From Antedon mediterranea (Eukaryota > Echinodermata > Crinoidea > Comatulida > Antedonidae), in the NCBI RefSeq assembly GCF_964355755.1, contig NC_092678.1, positions 9,956,922 to 10,020,921 on the forward strand: a DNA stretch of 64,000 nt, in the 5' to 3' direction. Below the pieces are notes generated by a model, which saw nothing but the letters and a program-made list of their open reading frames with translations, made no database searches and was not told where the DNA came from. Each line of letters begins with the position of its first letter. Within the stretch, counting starts at the first letter, position 1. A program made the translations under genes and the position numbers. This document shows, in pieces, positions 1 to 10,470 of the stretch.

Positions 1-327
1 ATGCGATTTGAAGCTCTTCTGTACACTTTGATGTTTTGTGTGAAAAAGTTTTGTCGAAATGCTCAAAATGGTCTAAAACGTTTTTAAATACGATATTAAG
101 CTGTTTTGTGCACTTTGATGATTTGTGTGAAAAGTTTTAACGAAATGCTCAAAATAGTCTATAACGGTTTCTAATGTGATTTTAAGCACTTTGATGTTTT
201 TGTGTAATCAAGTTTTTTTGGAAATCACAAAATGGTCTAAAACGTCTCCAAATGCGATTTGAAGCTTTTCTAAGCACTTTGGTGTTTTTATGTTAACAAG
301 TTTTTTCGAAAATCACAAAATGGTCTA
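1..327 (+). repeat. Satellite block repeated at 18605-18931
   Basis: Order is C, G, F, B. It matches 18605-18931 (offset 18604), including the rare 'gtgtaatcaag' and 'tctataacgg'. Homology stops at about 327, where this copy goes to 'cgtttttaaaacg' and the other to 'cgtctcaaaatg'. Confidence 0.8.
91..176 (+). repeat. Type G monomer (86 bp): D-head/E-tail chimera
   Basis: It begins like type D ('cgatattaagctgttttgtg') but continues 'atttgtgtgaaaag', 'ttttaacgaaatgctc' and 'aacggtttctaatg' like type E, and is followed by F as E is. It follows a C monomer ending 'tttttaaata'. Copies recur, for example near 5515, 9682, 13480, 17750, 33131 and 45058. It shows that monomer halves are exchanged in register. 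Confidence 0.8.
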
Positions 328-594
328 AAACGTTTTTAAAACGATATTAAGCTATTTTGTGCTCTTTGATGTTTTTGTGTAACCAAGTTTCATCGATATG
401 AACAAAATGGTCTAAAACGTCTCAAAATGCGATTTGAAGGTATTCTGAGCACTTTGGTGTTTTTGGGTGAAAAGTTTTAACGAAATGCTCAAAATGGTCT
501 AAAACGGTTTCTAATGTGATTTTAAGCACTTTGAAGTATTTGTAAAAACAAGTTTCATCGAAATGCACAAAATAGTCTAAAACGTCTCCAAATG

Positions 595-682
595 CGATTT
601 GAAGCTTTTCTAAGCACTTTGGTGTTTTTATGTTAACAAGTTTTTTCGAAAATCACAAAATGGTCTAAAACGTCTCCAAATG
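595..682 (+). repeat. Type B monomer (88 bp), reference copy
   Basis: It shares the type A backbone but has 'gcttttctaagcac' in place of 'gatattctgagcac' and 'gttaacaag' in place of 'gttaaaaag'. Two sub-variants recur: 'ttctaagcactttggtg' and 'ttccaagcactttgctg'. It contains the palindromes AAGCTT, GTTAAC and TTCGAA, which would give restriction-site periodicity. Confidence 0.88.
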
Positions 683-1020
683 CGATTTGAAGATATTCTG
701 AGCACTTTGCTGTTTTTATGTTAACATGTTTTTTCGAAAATCACAAAATGGTCTAAAACGTCTCAAAATGCTATTTGAAGGTATTCTGAGCACTTTGGTG
801 TTTTTGTGTGAAAAGTTTTAACGAAATGCTCAAAATGGTCTAAAACGGTTCTAATGTGATTTTAAACACTTTGATGTTTTGTGTGAAAAAGTTTTGTCAA
901 AATGCTCAAAATGGTCTAAAACGTTTTTAAAACGATATTAAGCTATTTTGTGCTCTTTGATGTTTTTGTATAACCAAGTTTTTTCGAAAATCACAAAATG
1001 GTCTAAAACGTCTCCAAATG

Positions 1021-1108
1021 CGATTTGAAGATATTCTGAGCACTTTGGTGTTTTTATGTTAAAAAGTTTTTTCGAAAATCACAAAATGGTCTAAAACGTC
1101 TCCAAATG
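1021..1108 (+). repeat. Type A monomer (88 bp), reference copy
   Basis: It starts 'cgatttgaagatattctgag', carries 'gtttttatgttaaaaag' and 'ttttttcgaaaatcac', then the core 'aaaatggtctaaaacg', and ends 'tctccaaatg'. The next monomer (1109 onward) is the same type. Type A often occurs as runs of two. It contains 27 G+C of 88 and three CpG sites (gCGa, tCGa, aCGt). On the minus strand it has a TAA stop inside 'gttaaaaag', so it interrupts the reading frame that other types leave open. Confidence 0.9.
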
Positions 1109-2820
1109 CGATTTGAAGATATTCTGAGCACTTTGGTGTTTTTATGTTAAAAAGTTTTTTCGAAAATCACAAAATGGTCTAAAACGTATCCAAATGCGAT
1201 TTGAAGCTATTCTATACACTTTGATGTTTTGTGTTAAAAAGTTTTGTCGAAATGCTCAAAATGGTTTAAAACGTTTTTAAAACGATATTAAGCTATTTTG
1301 TGCTCTTTGATGTTTTTGTGTAACCAAGTTTCATCGAAATGAACAAAATGGTCTAAAACGTCTCCAAATGCGATTTGAAGCTTTTCCAAGCACTTTGCTG
1401 TTTTTATGTTAACAAGTTTTTTCGAAAATCACAAAATTGTCTAAAACGTCTCAAAATGCGATTTGAAGGTATTCTGAGCACTTTGGTGTTTTTGTGTGAA
1501 AAGTTTTAACGAAAAGCTCAAAATGGTCTAAAACGGTTCTAATGTGATTTTAAGCACTTTGATGTTTTTGTACAACCAAGTTTCATCGAAATGCTCAAAA
1601 TGGTCTAAAACGTTTTTAAAACGATATTAAGCTATTTTGTGCTCTTTGATGTTTTTGTGTAACCAAGTTTTTTCGAAAATCACAAAATGGTCTAAAACGT
1701 CTCCAAATGCGATTTGAAGCTTTTCTAAACACTTTGGTGTTTTTATGTTAACAAGTTTTTTCGAAAATCACAAAATGGTCTAAAACGTCTCAAAATGCGA
1801 TTTGAAGGTATTCTGAGCACTTTGGTGTTTTTGTGTGAAAAGTTTTAACGAAATGCTCAAAATGGTCTAAAACGGTTTCTAATGTGATTTTAACCACTTT
1901 GATGTTTTTGTGTAACCAAGTTCTTTTCGAAAATCACAAAATGGTCTAAAACGTCTCCAAATGCGATTTGAAGCTTTTCTAAGCACTTTGGTGTTTTTAT
2001 GTTAACAAGTTTTTTTGAAAATCACAAAATGGTCTAAAACGTCTCAAAATGCGATTTGAAGATATTCTGAGCACTTTGGTGTTTTTGTGTGAAAATTTTT
2101 AACGAAATGCTCAAAATGGTCTAAAACGGTTTCTAATGTGATTTTAACCACTTTGATGTTTTTGTGTAACCAAGTTTTTTCGAAAATCACAAAATGGTCT
2201 AAAACGTCTCCAAATGCGATTTGAAGCTTTTCTAAGCACTTTGGTGTTTTTATGTTAACAAGTTTTTTCGAAAATCACAAAATGGTCTAAAACGTCTCCA
2301 AATGCGATTTGAAGCTATTCTGTACACTTTGATGTTTTGTGTGAAAAGTTTTAACGAAATGCTCAAAATTGTCTAAAACGGTTTCTAATGTGATTTTAAG
2401 CACTTTGATGTTTTTGTAAAACCAAGTTTCATCGAAATGCACAAAATGGTCTAAAACGTCTCCAAATGCGATTTGAAGCTTTTCCAAGCACTTTGGTGTT
2501 TTTATGTTAACAAGGTTTTTCGAAAATCACAAAATGGTCTAAAACGTCTCCAAATGCGATTTGAAGCTTTTCCAAGCACTTTGCTGTTTTTATGTTAAAA
2601 AGTTTTTTCGAAAATCACAAAATGGTCTAAAACGTCTCCAAATGCGATTTGAAGATATTCTGAGCACTTTGGTGTTTTTATGTTAAAAAGTTTTTTCGAA
2701 AATCACAAAATGGTCTAAAACGTCTCCAAATGCGATTTGAAGATATTCTGAGCACTTTGGTGTTTTTATGTTAAAAAGTTTTTTCGAAAATCACAAAATG
2801 GTCTAAAACGTCTCCAAATG

Positions 2821-2906
2821 CGATTTGAAGCTATTCTGTACACTTTGATGTTTTGTGTGAAAAAGTTTTGTCGAAATGCTCAAAATGGTCTAAAACGTTT
2901 TTAAAA
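2821..2906 (+). repeat. Type C monomer (86 bp), reference copy
   Basis: It carries 'ctattctgtacactttgatg', 'ttttgtgtgaaaaag' and 'ttttgtcgaaatgctc', then the core, and ends 'tttttaaaa' rather than 'tctccaaatg'. It is normally followed by type D, so the C-D pair (174 bp) behaves as a dimeric subunit. Recurrent variants have 'ctcttctgtac', 'ctattctatacac' with 'gtgttaaaaag', 'gtttagtcg', or 'gttttctcg' followed by 'ccatattaag'. Confidence 0.88.
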
Positions 2907-2994
2907 CGATATTAAGCTATTTTGTGCTCTTTGATGTTTTTGTGTAACCAAGTTTTATCGAAATGAACAAAATGGTCTAAAACGTCTCCAAATG
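2907..2994 (+). repeat. Type D monomer (88 bp), reference copy
   Basis: It begins 'cgatattaagctattttgtg', carries 'ctctttgatg', 'taaccaag' and 'atcgaaatgaac', then the core and 'tctccaaatg'. It normally follows type C. The stretch after 'accaag' varies between 'ttttatcg', 'tttcatcg' and 'ttttttcgaaaatcac'; the last resembles the tail of A/B monomers and suggests exchange between types. Confidence 0.88.
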
Positions 2995-4562
2995 CGATTT
3001 GAAGCTTTTCCAAGCACTTTGCTGTTTTTATGTTAACAAGCTTTTTCGAAAATCACAAAATGGTCTAAAACGTCTCCAAATGCGATTTGAAGATATTCTG
3101 AGCACTTTGGTGTTTTTATGTTAAAAAGTTTTTTCGAAAATCACAAAATGGTCTAAAACGTCTCCAAATGCGATTTGAAGATATTCTGAGCACTTTGGTG
3201 TTTTTATGTTAAAAAGTTTTTTCGAAAATCACAAAATGGTCTAAAACGTCTCCAAATGCGATTTGAAGCTATTCTGTACACTTTGATGTTTTGTGTGAAA
3301 AAGTTTTGTCGAAATGCTCAAAATGGTCTAAAACGTTTTTAAAACGATATTAAGCTATTTTGTGCTCTTTGATGTTTTTGTGTAACCAAGTTTTATCGAA
3401 ATGAACAAAATGGTCTAAAACGTCTCCAAATGCGATTTGAAGCTTTTCCAAGCACTTTGCTGTTTTTATGTTAACAAGTTTTTTCGAAAATCACAAAATG
3501 GTCTAAAACGGTTTCTAATGTGATTTTAAGCACTTTGATGTTTTTGTATAACCAAGTTTCATCGAAATGCACAAAATGGTCTAAAACGTCTCCAAATGCG
3601 ATTTGAAGCTTTTCTAAGCACTTTGCTGTTTTTATGTTAAAAAGTTTTTTCGAAAATCACAAAATGGTCTAAAACGTCTCCAAATGCGATTTGAAGATAT
3701 TCTGAGCACTTTGGTGTTTTTATGTTAAAAAGTTTTTTCGAAAATCACAAAATGGTCTAAAACGTCTCCAAATGCGATTTGAAGATATTCTGAGCACTTT
3801 GGTGTTTTTATGTTAAAAAGTTTTTTCGAAAATCACAAAATGGTCTAAAACGTCTCCAAATGCGATTTGAAGCTATTCTGTACACTTTGATGTTTTGTGT
3901 GAAAAAGTTTTGTCGAAATGCTCAAAATGGTCTAAAACGTTTTTAAAACGATATTAAGCTATTTTGTGCTCTTTGATGTTTTTGTGTAACCAAGTTTTAT
4001 CGAAATGAACAAAATGGTCTAAAACGTCTCCAAATGCGATTTGAAGCTTTTCCAAGCACTTTGCTGTTTTTATGTTAACAAGCTTTTTCGAAAATCACAA
4101 AATGGTCTAAAACGTCTCCAAATGCGATTTGAAGATATTCTGAGCACTTTGGTGTTTTTATGTTAAAAAGTTTTTTCGAAAATCACAAAATGGTCTAAAA
4201 CGTCTCCAAATGCGATTTGAAGATATTCTGAGCACTTTGGTGTTTTTATGTTAAAAAGTTTTTTCGAAAATCACAAAATGGTCTAAAACGTCTCCAAATG
4301 CGATTTGAAGCTATTCTGTACACTTTGATGTTTTGTGTGAAAAAGTTTTGTCGAAATGCTCAAAATGGTCTAAAACGTTTTTAAAACGATATTAAGCTAT
4401 TTTGTGCTCTTTGATGTTTTTGTGTAACCAAGTTTTATCGAAATGAACAAAATGGTCTAAAACGTCTCCAAATGCGATTTGAAGCTTTTCCAAGCACTTT
4501 GCTGTTTTTATGTTAACAAGTTTTTTCGAAAATCACAAAATGGTCTAAAACGTCTCAAAATG

Positions 4563-4649
4563 CGATTTAAAGGTATTCTGAGCACTTTGGTGTTTTTGTG
4601 TGAAAAGTTTTAACGAAATGCTCAAAATTGTCTAAAACGGTTTCTAATG
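4563..4649 (+). repeat. Type E monomer (87 bp), reference copy
   Basis: It carries 'ggtattctgagcactttggtg', 'tttttgtgtgaaaag' and 'ttttaacgaaatgctc', then the core continuing as 'gtttctaatg' (some copies 'gttctaatg'). This copy has the variant 'gatttaaag'. Its length, 87 bp, is a multiple of three and the minus-strand frame reads through it. It is followed by type F. Confidence 0.88.
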
Positions 4650-4727
4650 TGATTTTAAGCACTTTGATGTTTTTGTAAAACCAAGTTTCATCGAAATGAA
4701 CAAAATGGTCTAAATTGTCTCCAAATG
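4650..4727 (+). repeat. Type F monomer (78 bp), reference copy
   Basis: It begins 'tgattttaagcactttgatg', so the ten or so bases present in other types between 'aag' and 'cacttt' are missing. It carries 'taaccaag' or 'aaaccaag', 'tttcatcgaaatg' and the core. It follows type E or the E-like chimera. The E-F pair is about 165 bp. A 79 bp variant has 'aagttcttttcg'. Confidence 0.88.
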
Positions 4728-6105
4728 CGATTTGAAGCTTTTCCAAGCACTTTGCTGTTTTTATGTTAACAAGCTTTTTCGAAAATCACAAAATGGTCTA
4801 AAACGTCTCCAAATGCGATTTGAAGATATTCTGAGCACTTTGGTGTTTTTATGTTAAAAAGTTTTTTCGAAAATCACAAAATGGTCTAAAACGTCTCCAA
4901 ATGCGATTTGAAGCTCTTCTGTACACTTTGATGTTTTGTGTGAAAAAGTTTAGTCGAAATGCTCAAAATGGTCTAAAACGTTTTTAAAACGATATTAAGC
5001 TATTTTGTGCTCTTTGATGTTTTTGTGTAACCAAGTTTCATCGAAAATCACAAAATGGTCTAAAACGTCTCCAAATGCGATTTGAAGATATTCTGAGCAC
5101 TTTGGTGTTTTTATGTTAACAAGTTTTTTCGAAAATCACAAAATGGTCTAAAACGTCTCCAAATGCGATTTGAAGATATTCTGAGCACTTTGGTGTTTTT
5201 ATGTTAAAAAGTATTTTCGAAAATCACAAAATGGTCTAAAACGTCTCCAAATGCGATTTGAAGCTCTTCTGTACACTTTGATGTTTTGTGTGAAAAAGTT
5301 TAGTCGAAATGCTCAAAATGGTCTAAAACGTTTTTAAAACGATATTAAGCTATTTTGTGCTCTTTGATGTTTTTGTGTAACCAAGTTTCATCGAAAATCA
5401 CAAAATGGTCTAAAACGTCTCCAAATGCGATTTGAAGCTTTTCCAAGCACTTTGCTGTTTTTATGTTAACAAGTTTTTTCGAAAATCACAAAATGGTCTA
5501 AAACGTCTCAAAATACGATATTAAGCTGTTTTGTGCACTTTGATGATTTGTGTGAAAAGTTTTAACGAAATGCTCAAAATGGTCTAAAACGGTTTCTAAT
5601 GTGATTTTAAGCACTTTGATGTTTTTATGTAGCCAAGTTTTTTCGAAAATCACAAAATGGTCAAAAACGTCTCCAAATGCGATTTGAAGCTTTTCTAAGC
5701 ACTTTGGTGTTTTTATGTTAAGAAGTTTTTTCGAAAATCACAAAATGGTCTAAAACGTCTCCAAATGCGATTTGAAGCTTTTCCAAGCACTTTGCTGTTT
5801 TTATGTTAACAATTTTTTTCGAAAATCATAAAATGGTCTAAAACGTCTCAAAATGCGATTTGAAGGTATTCTGAGCACTTTGGTGTTTTTGTGTGAAAAG
5901 TTTTAACGAAATGCTCAAAATGGTCTAAAACGGTTCTAATGTGATTTTAAGCACTTTGATGTTTTTGTATAACCAAGTTTCATCGAAATGCACAAAATGG
6001 TCTAAAACGTCTCCAAATGCGATTTAAAGCTATTCTAGACACTTTGATGTTTTGTGTGAAAAATTTTCTCGAAATGCTCAAAATGGTCTAAAACGTTTTC
6101 CAATA

Positions 6106-6163
6106 CCATATTAAGCTATTTTGTGCAATTTGATGTTTTTGTGTAACCAAGTTTTTTGAAATG
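6106..6163 (+). repeat. Truncated monomer, 58 bp (D-like, 30 bp deletion)
   Basis: It begins 'ccatattaagctattttgtg' and runs to 'ccaagttttttgaaatg', directly followed by 'cgatttgaag'. The conserved core is missing entirely, which is rare here. The same scar occurs at 33725-33782, 52195-52252 and 53382-53439, so it marks common descent of those blocks. Confidence 0.85.
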
Positions 6164-6617
6164 CGATTTGAAGATATTCTGAGGACTTTGGTGTTTTTAT
6201 GTTAAAAAGTTTTTTCGAAAATCACAAAATGGTCTAAAACGTCTCCAAATGCGATTTGAAGATATTCTGAGCACTTTGGTGTTTTTATGTTAAAAAGTTT
6301 TTTGGAAAATCACAAAATGGTCTAAAACGACTCCAAATGCGATTTGAAGCTATCCTGTACACTTTGATGTTTTGTGTGAAAAAGTTTTGTCGAAATGCTC
6401 AAAATGATCTAAAACGTTTTTAAAACGATATTAAGCTATTTTGTGCTCTTTGATGTTTTTGTGTATCCAAGTTTCATCGAAATGAACAAAATGGTCTAAA
6501 ACGTTTTTAAATACGATATTAAGCTGTTTTGTGCACTTTGATGATTTGTGTGAAAAGTTTTAACGAAATGCTCAAAATAGTCTAAAACGGTTTCTAATGT
6601 GATTTTAAGCACTTTGA

Positions 6618-8657
6618 TGTTTTTGTGTAACCAAGTTTTATCGAAATGAACAAAATGGTCTAAAACGTCTCCAAATGCGATTTGAAGCTTTTCCAAGCAC
6701 TTTGCTGTTTTTATATTAAGTTTTTTCGAAAATCACAAAATGGTCTAAAACGTCTCTAAATGCGATTTGAAGGTATTCTGAGCAATTTGGTGTTTTTGTG
6801 TGAAAAGTTTTAACGAAATGCTCAAAATTGTCTAAAACGGTTTCTAATGTGATTTTAAGCACTTTGATGTTTTTGTAAAACCAAGTTTCATCGAAATGCA
6901 CAAAATGGTCTAAAACGTCTCCAAATGCGATTTGAAGCTATTCTGTACACTTTGATGTTTTGTGTGAAAAAAGTTTTGTCGAAATGCTCAAAATGGTCTA
7001 AAACGTTTTTAAAACGATATTAAGCTATTTTGTGCTCTTTGATGTTTTTGTGTAACCAAGTTTTATCGAAATGAACAAAATGGTCTAAAACGTCTCCAAA
7101 TGCGATTTGAAGCTTTTCCAAGCACTTTGCTGTTTTTATGTTAACAGGTTTTTTCGAAAATCACAAAATGGTCTAAAACGTCTCAAAATGCGATTTGAAG
7201 GTATTCTGAGCACTTTGGTGTTTTTGTGTGAAAAGTTTTAACGAAATGCTCAAAATTGTCTAAAACGGTTTCTAATGTGATTTTAAGCACTTTGATGTTT
7301 TTGTAAAACCAAGTTTCATCGAAATGCACAAAATGGTCTAAAATGTCTCCAAATGCGATTTGAAGCTTTTCCAAGCACTTTGCTGTTTTTATGTTAACAA
7401 GCTTTTTCGAAAATCACAAAATGGTCTAAAACGTCTCCAAATGTGATTTGAAGATATTCTGAGCACTTTGGTGTTTTTATGTTAAAAAGTTTTTTCGATA
7501 ATCACAAAATGGTCTAAAACGTCTCCAAATGCGATTTGAAGATATTCTGAGCACTTTGGTGTTTTTATGTTAAAAAGTTTTTTCGAAAATCACAAAATGG
7601 TCTAAAACGTCTCCAAATGCGATTTGAAGCTATTCTGTACACTTTGATGTTTTGTGTGAAAAAGTTTTGTCGAAATGCTCAAAATGGTTTAAAACGTTTT
7701 TAAAACGATATTAAGCTATTTTGTGCTCTTTGATGTTTTTGTATAACCAAGTTTCATCGAAATGCACAAAATGGTCTAAAACGTCTCCAAATACGATTTG
7801 AAGCTTTTCCAAGCACTTTGCTGTTTTTATGTTAACAAGTTTTTTCGAAAATCACAAAATTGTCTAAAACGTCTCAAAATGCGATTTGAAGGTATTCTGA
7901 GCACTTTGGTGTTTTTGTGTGAAAAGTTTTAACGAAAAGCTCAAAATGGTCTAAAACGGTTCTAATGTTATTTTAAGCACTTTGATGTTTTTGTACAACC
8001 AAGTTTCATCGAAATGCTCAAAATGGTCTAAAACGTTTTTAAAACGATATTAAGCTATTTTGTGCTCTTTGATGTTTTTGTGTAACCAAGTTTTTTTCGA
8101 AAATCACAAAATGGTCTAAAACGTCTCCAAATGCGATTTGAAGCTTTTCTAAGCACTTTGGTGTTTTTATGTTAACAAGTTTTTTCGAAAATCGCAAAAT
8201 GGTCTAAAACGTCTCAAAATGCGATTTGAAGGTATTCTGAGCACTTTGGTGTTTTTGTGTGAAAAGTTTTAACGAAATGCTCAAAATGGTCTAAAACGGT
8301 TTCTAATGTGATTTTAACCACTTTGATGTTTTTGTGTAACCAAGTTCTTTTCGAAAATCACAAAATGGTCTAAAACGTCTCCAAATGCGATTTGAAGCTT
8401 TTCTAAGCACTTTGGTGTTTTTATGTTAACAAGTTTTTTCGAAAATCACAAAATGGTCTAAAACGTCTCAAAATGCGATTTGAAGGTATTCTGAGCACTT
8501 TGGTGTTTTTGTGTGAAAAGTTTTAACGAAATGCTCAAAATGGTCTAAAACGGTTTCTAATGTGATTTTAACCACTTTGATGTTTTTGTGTAACCAAGTT
8601 TTTTCGAAAATCACAAAATGGTCTAAAACGTCTCCAAATGCGATTTGAAGCTTTTCC
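6618..8657 (+). repeat. 2.0 kb satellite block repeated at 14779-16818
   Basis: Constant offset 8161, including the short B monomer with 'tttttatattaag', the variant 'gttaacagg' and the 'ctaaaatgtctcc' core variant. The match ends where this copy continues 'ttccaagcac' and the other 'ttctaagcac'. It lies inside the 7.5 kb block, showing that the long repeats are nested. Confidence 0.8.
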
Positions 8658-10470
8658 AAGCACTTTGCTGTTTTTATGTTAACAAGTTTTTTCGAAAATC
8701 ACAAAATGGTCTAAAACGTCTCCAAATGCGATTTCAAGGTATTCTGAGCACTTTGGTGTTTTTGTGTGAAAGGTTTTAACGAAATGCTCAAAATGGTCTA
8801 AAACGGTTTCTAATGTGATTTTAAGCACTTTGATGTTTTTGTATAACCAAGTTTCATCGAAATGCTCAAAATGGTCTAAAACGTCTCCAAATGCGATTTG
8901 AAGCTTTTCTAAGCACTTTGCTGTTTTTATGTTAAAAAGTTTTTTCGAAAATCACAAAATGGTCTAAAACGTCTCCAAATGCGATTTGAAGATATTCTGA
9001 GCACTTTGGTGTTTTTATGTTAAAAAGTTTTTTCGAAAATCACAAAATGGTCTAAAACGTCTCCAAATGCGATTTGAAGATATTCTGAGCACTTTGGTGT
9101 TTTTATGTTAAAAAGTTTTTTCGAAAATCACAAAATGGTCTAAAACGTCTCCAAATGCGATTTGAAGCTATTCTGTACACTTTGATGTTTTGTGTGAAAA
9201 AGTTTTGTCGAAATGCTCAAAATGGTCTAAAACGTTTTTAAAACGATATTAAGCTATTTTGTGCTCTTTGATGTTTTTGTGTAACCAAGTTTTATCGAAA
9301 TGAACAAAATGGTCTAAAACGTCTCCAAATGCGATTTGAAGCTTTTCTAAGCACTTTGCTGTTTTTATGTTAACAAGTTTTTTCGAAAATCACAAAATGG
9401 TCTAAAACGTCTCCAAATGCGATTTGAAGATATTCTGAGCACTTTGGTGTTTTTATGTTAAAAAGTTTTTTCGAAAATCACAAAATGGTCTAAAACGTCT
9501 CCAAATGCGATTTGAAGCTATTCTATACACTTTGATGTTTTGTGTTAAAAAGTTTTCTCGAAATGCTCAAAATGGTCTAAAACGTTTTCCAATTCCATAT
9601 TAAGCTATTTTGTGCAATTTGATGTTTTTGTGTATCCAAGTTTCATCGAAATGAACAAAATGGTCTAAAACGTTTTTAAATACGATATTAAGCTGTTTTG
9701 TGCACTTTGATGATTTGTGTGAAAAGTTTTAACGAAATGCTCAAAATAGTCTAAAACGGTTTCTAATGTGATTTTAAGCACTTTGATGTTTTTGTGTAAC
9801 CAAGTTTTTTCGGAAATCACAAAATGGTCTAAAACGTCTCCAAATGCGATTTGAAGCTTTTCTAAGCACTTTGGTGTTTTTATGTTAACAAGTTTTTTCG
9901 AAAATCACAAAATGGTCTAAAACGTCTCAAAATGCGATTTGAAGGTAATCTGAGCACTTTGGTGTTTTTGTGTGAAAAGTTTTAACGAAATGCTCAAAAT
10001 GGTCTAAAACGGTTTCTAATGTGATTTTAACCACTTTGATGTTTTTGTGTAACCAAGTTCTTTTCGAAAATCACAAAATGGTCTAAAACGTCTCCAAATG
10101 CGATTTGAAGCTCTTCTGTACACTTTGATGTTTTGTGTGAAAAAGTTTTGTCGAAATGCTCAAAATGGTCTAAAACGTTTTTAAATACGAAATTAAGCTG
10201 TTTTGTGCACTTTGATGATTTGTGTGAAAAGTTTTAACGAAATGCTCAAAATAGTCTATAACGGTTTCTAATGTGATTTTAAGCACTTTGATGTTTTTGT
10301 GTAACCAAGTTTTTTCGGAAATCACAAAATGGTCTAAAACGTCTCCAAATGCGATTTGAAGCTTTTCTAAGCACTTTGGTGTTTTTATGTTAACAAGTTT
10401 TTTCGAAAATCACAAAATTGTCTAAAACGTCTCAAAATGCGATTTGAAGGTATTCTGAGCACTTTGGTGT

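Larger units (their letters stand above)
328..2597 (+). repeat. Long duplicated satellite block, copy 1 (partner 24605-26786)
   Basis: It is collinear with 24605-26786. The offset is 24277 up to about 1020 and 24189 after it, because this copy has one extra 88 bp type A monomer before the diagnostic 'aaaacgtatcc'. Shared rare variants include 'catcgatatgaac', 'tttgggtgaaaag', 'gaagtatttgtaaaaac', 'gttaacatg' and 'gaaaatttttaacg'. Confidence 0.85.
2535..4544 (+). repeat. Tandem higher-order repeat, 1042 bp period (about 1.9 copies)
   Basis: The B monomer with 'gctgtttttatgttaaaaag' at about 2566 recurs 1042 bp later, and the marker 'aacaagctttttcg' (ctttttcg at 3041) recurs at 4083. Each unit contains A-A-C-D-B runs. 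The arrangement is present again at 28181-30190. Confidence 0.8.
2598..5212 (+). repeat. Long duplicated satellite block, copy 1 (partner 28244-30858)
   Basis: Constant offset 25646, checked with 'aagctttttcg', 'gatttaaaggt' and 'ctaaattgtctcc'. Homology ends where this copy has 'aagtattttcg' and the partner 'aagttttttcg'. The block contains a B/E fusion near 3508 ('ctaaaacggtttc' directly after a B body). Confidence 0.85.

Noticed and set aside
1061-1090. CENP-B box in 'tttcgaaaatcacaaaa'
   Set aside because: The TTCG half is present but the CGGG half of the known box is absent, so it is not a match. The conserved core is recorded instead as an unassigned candidate site.
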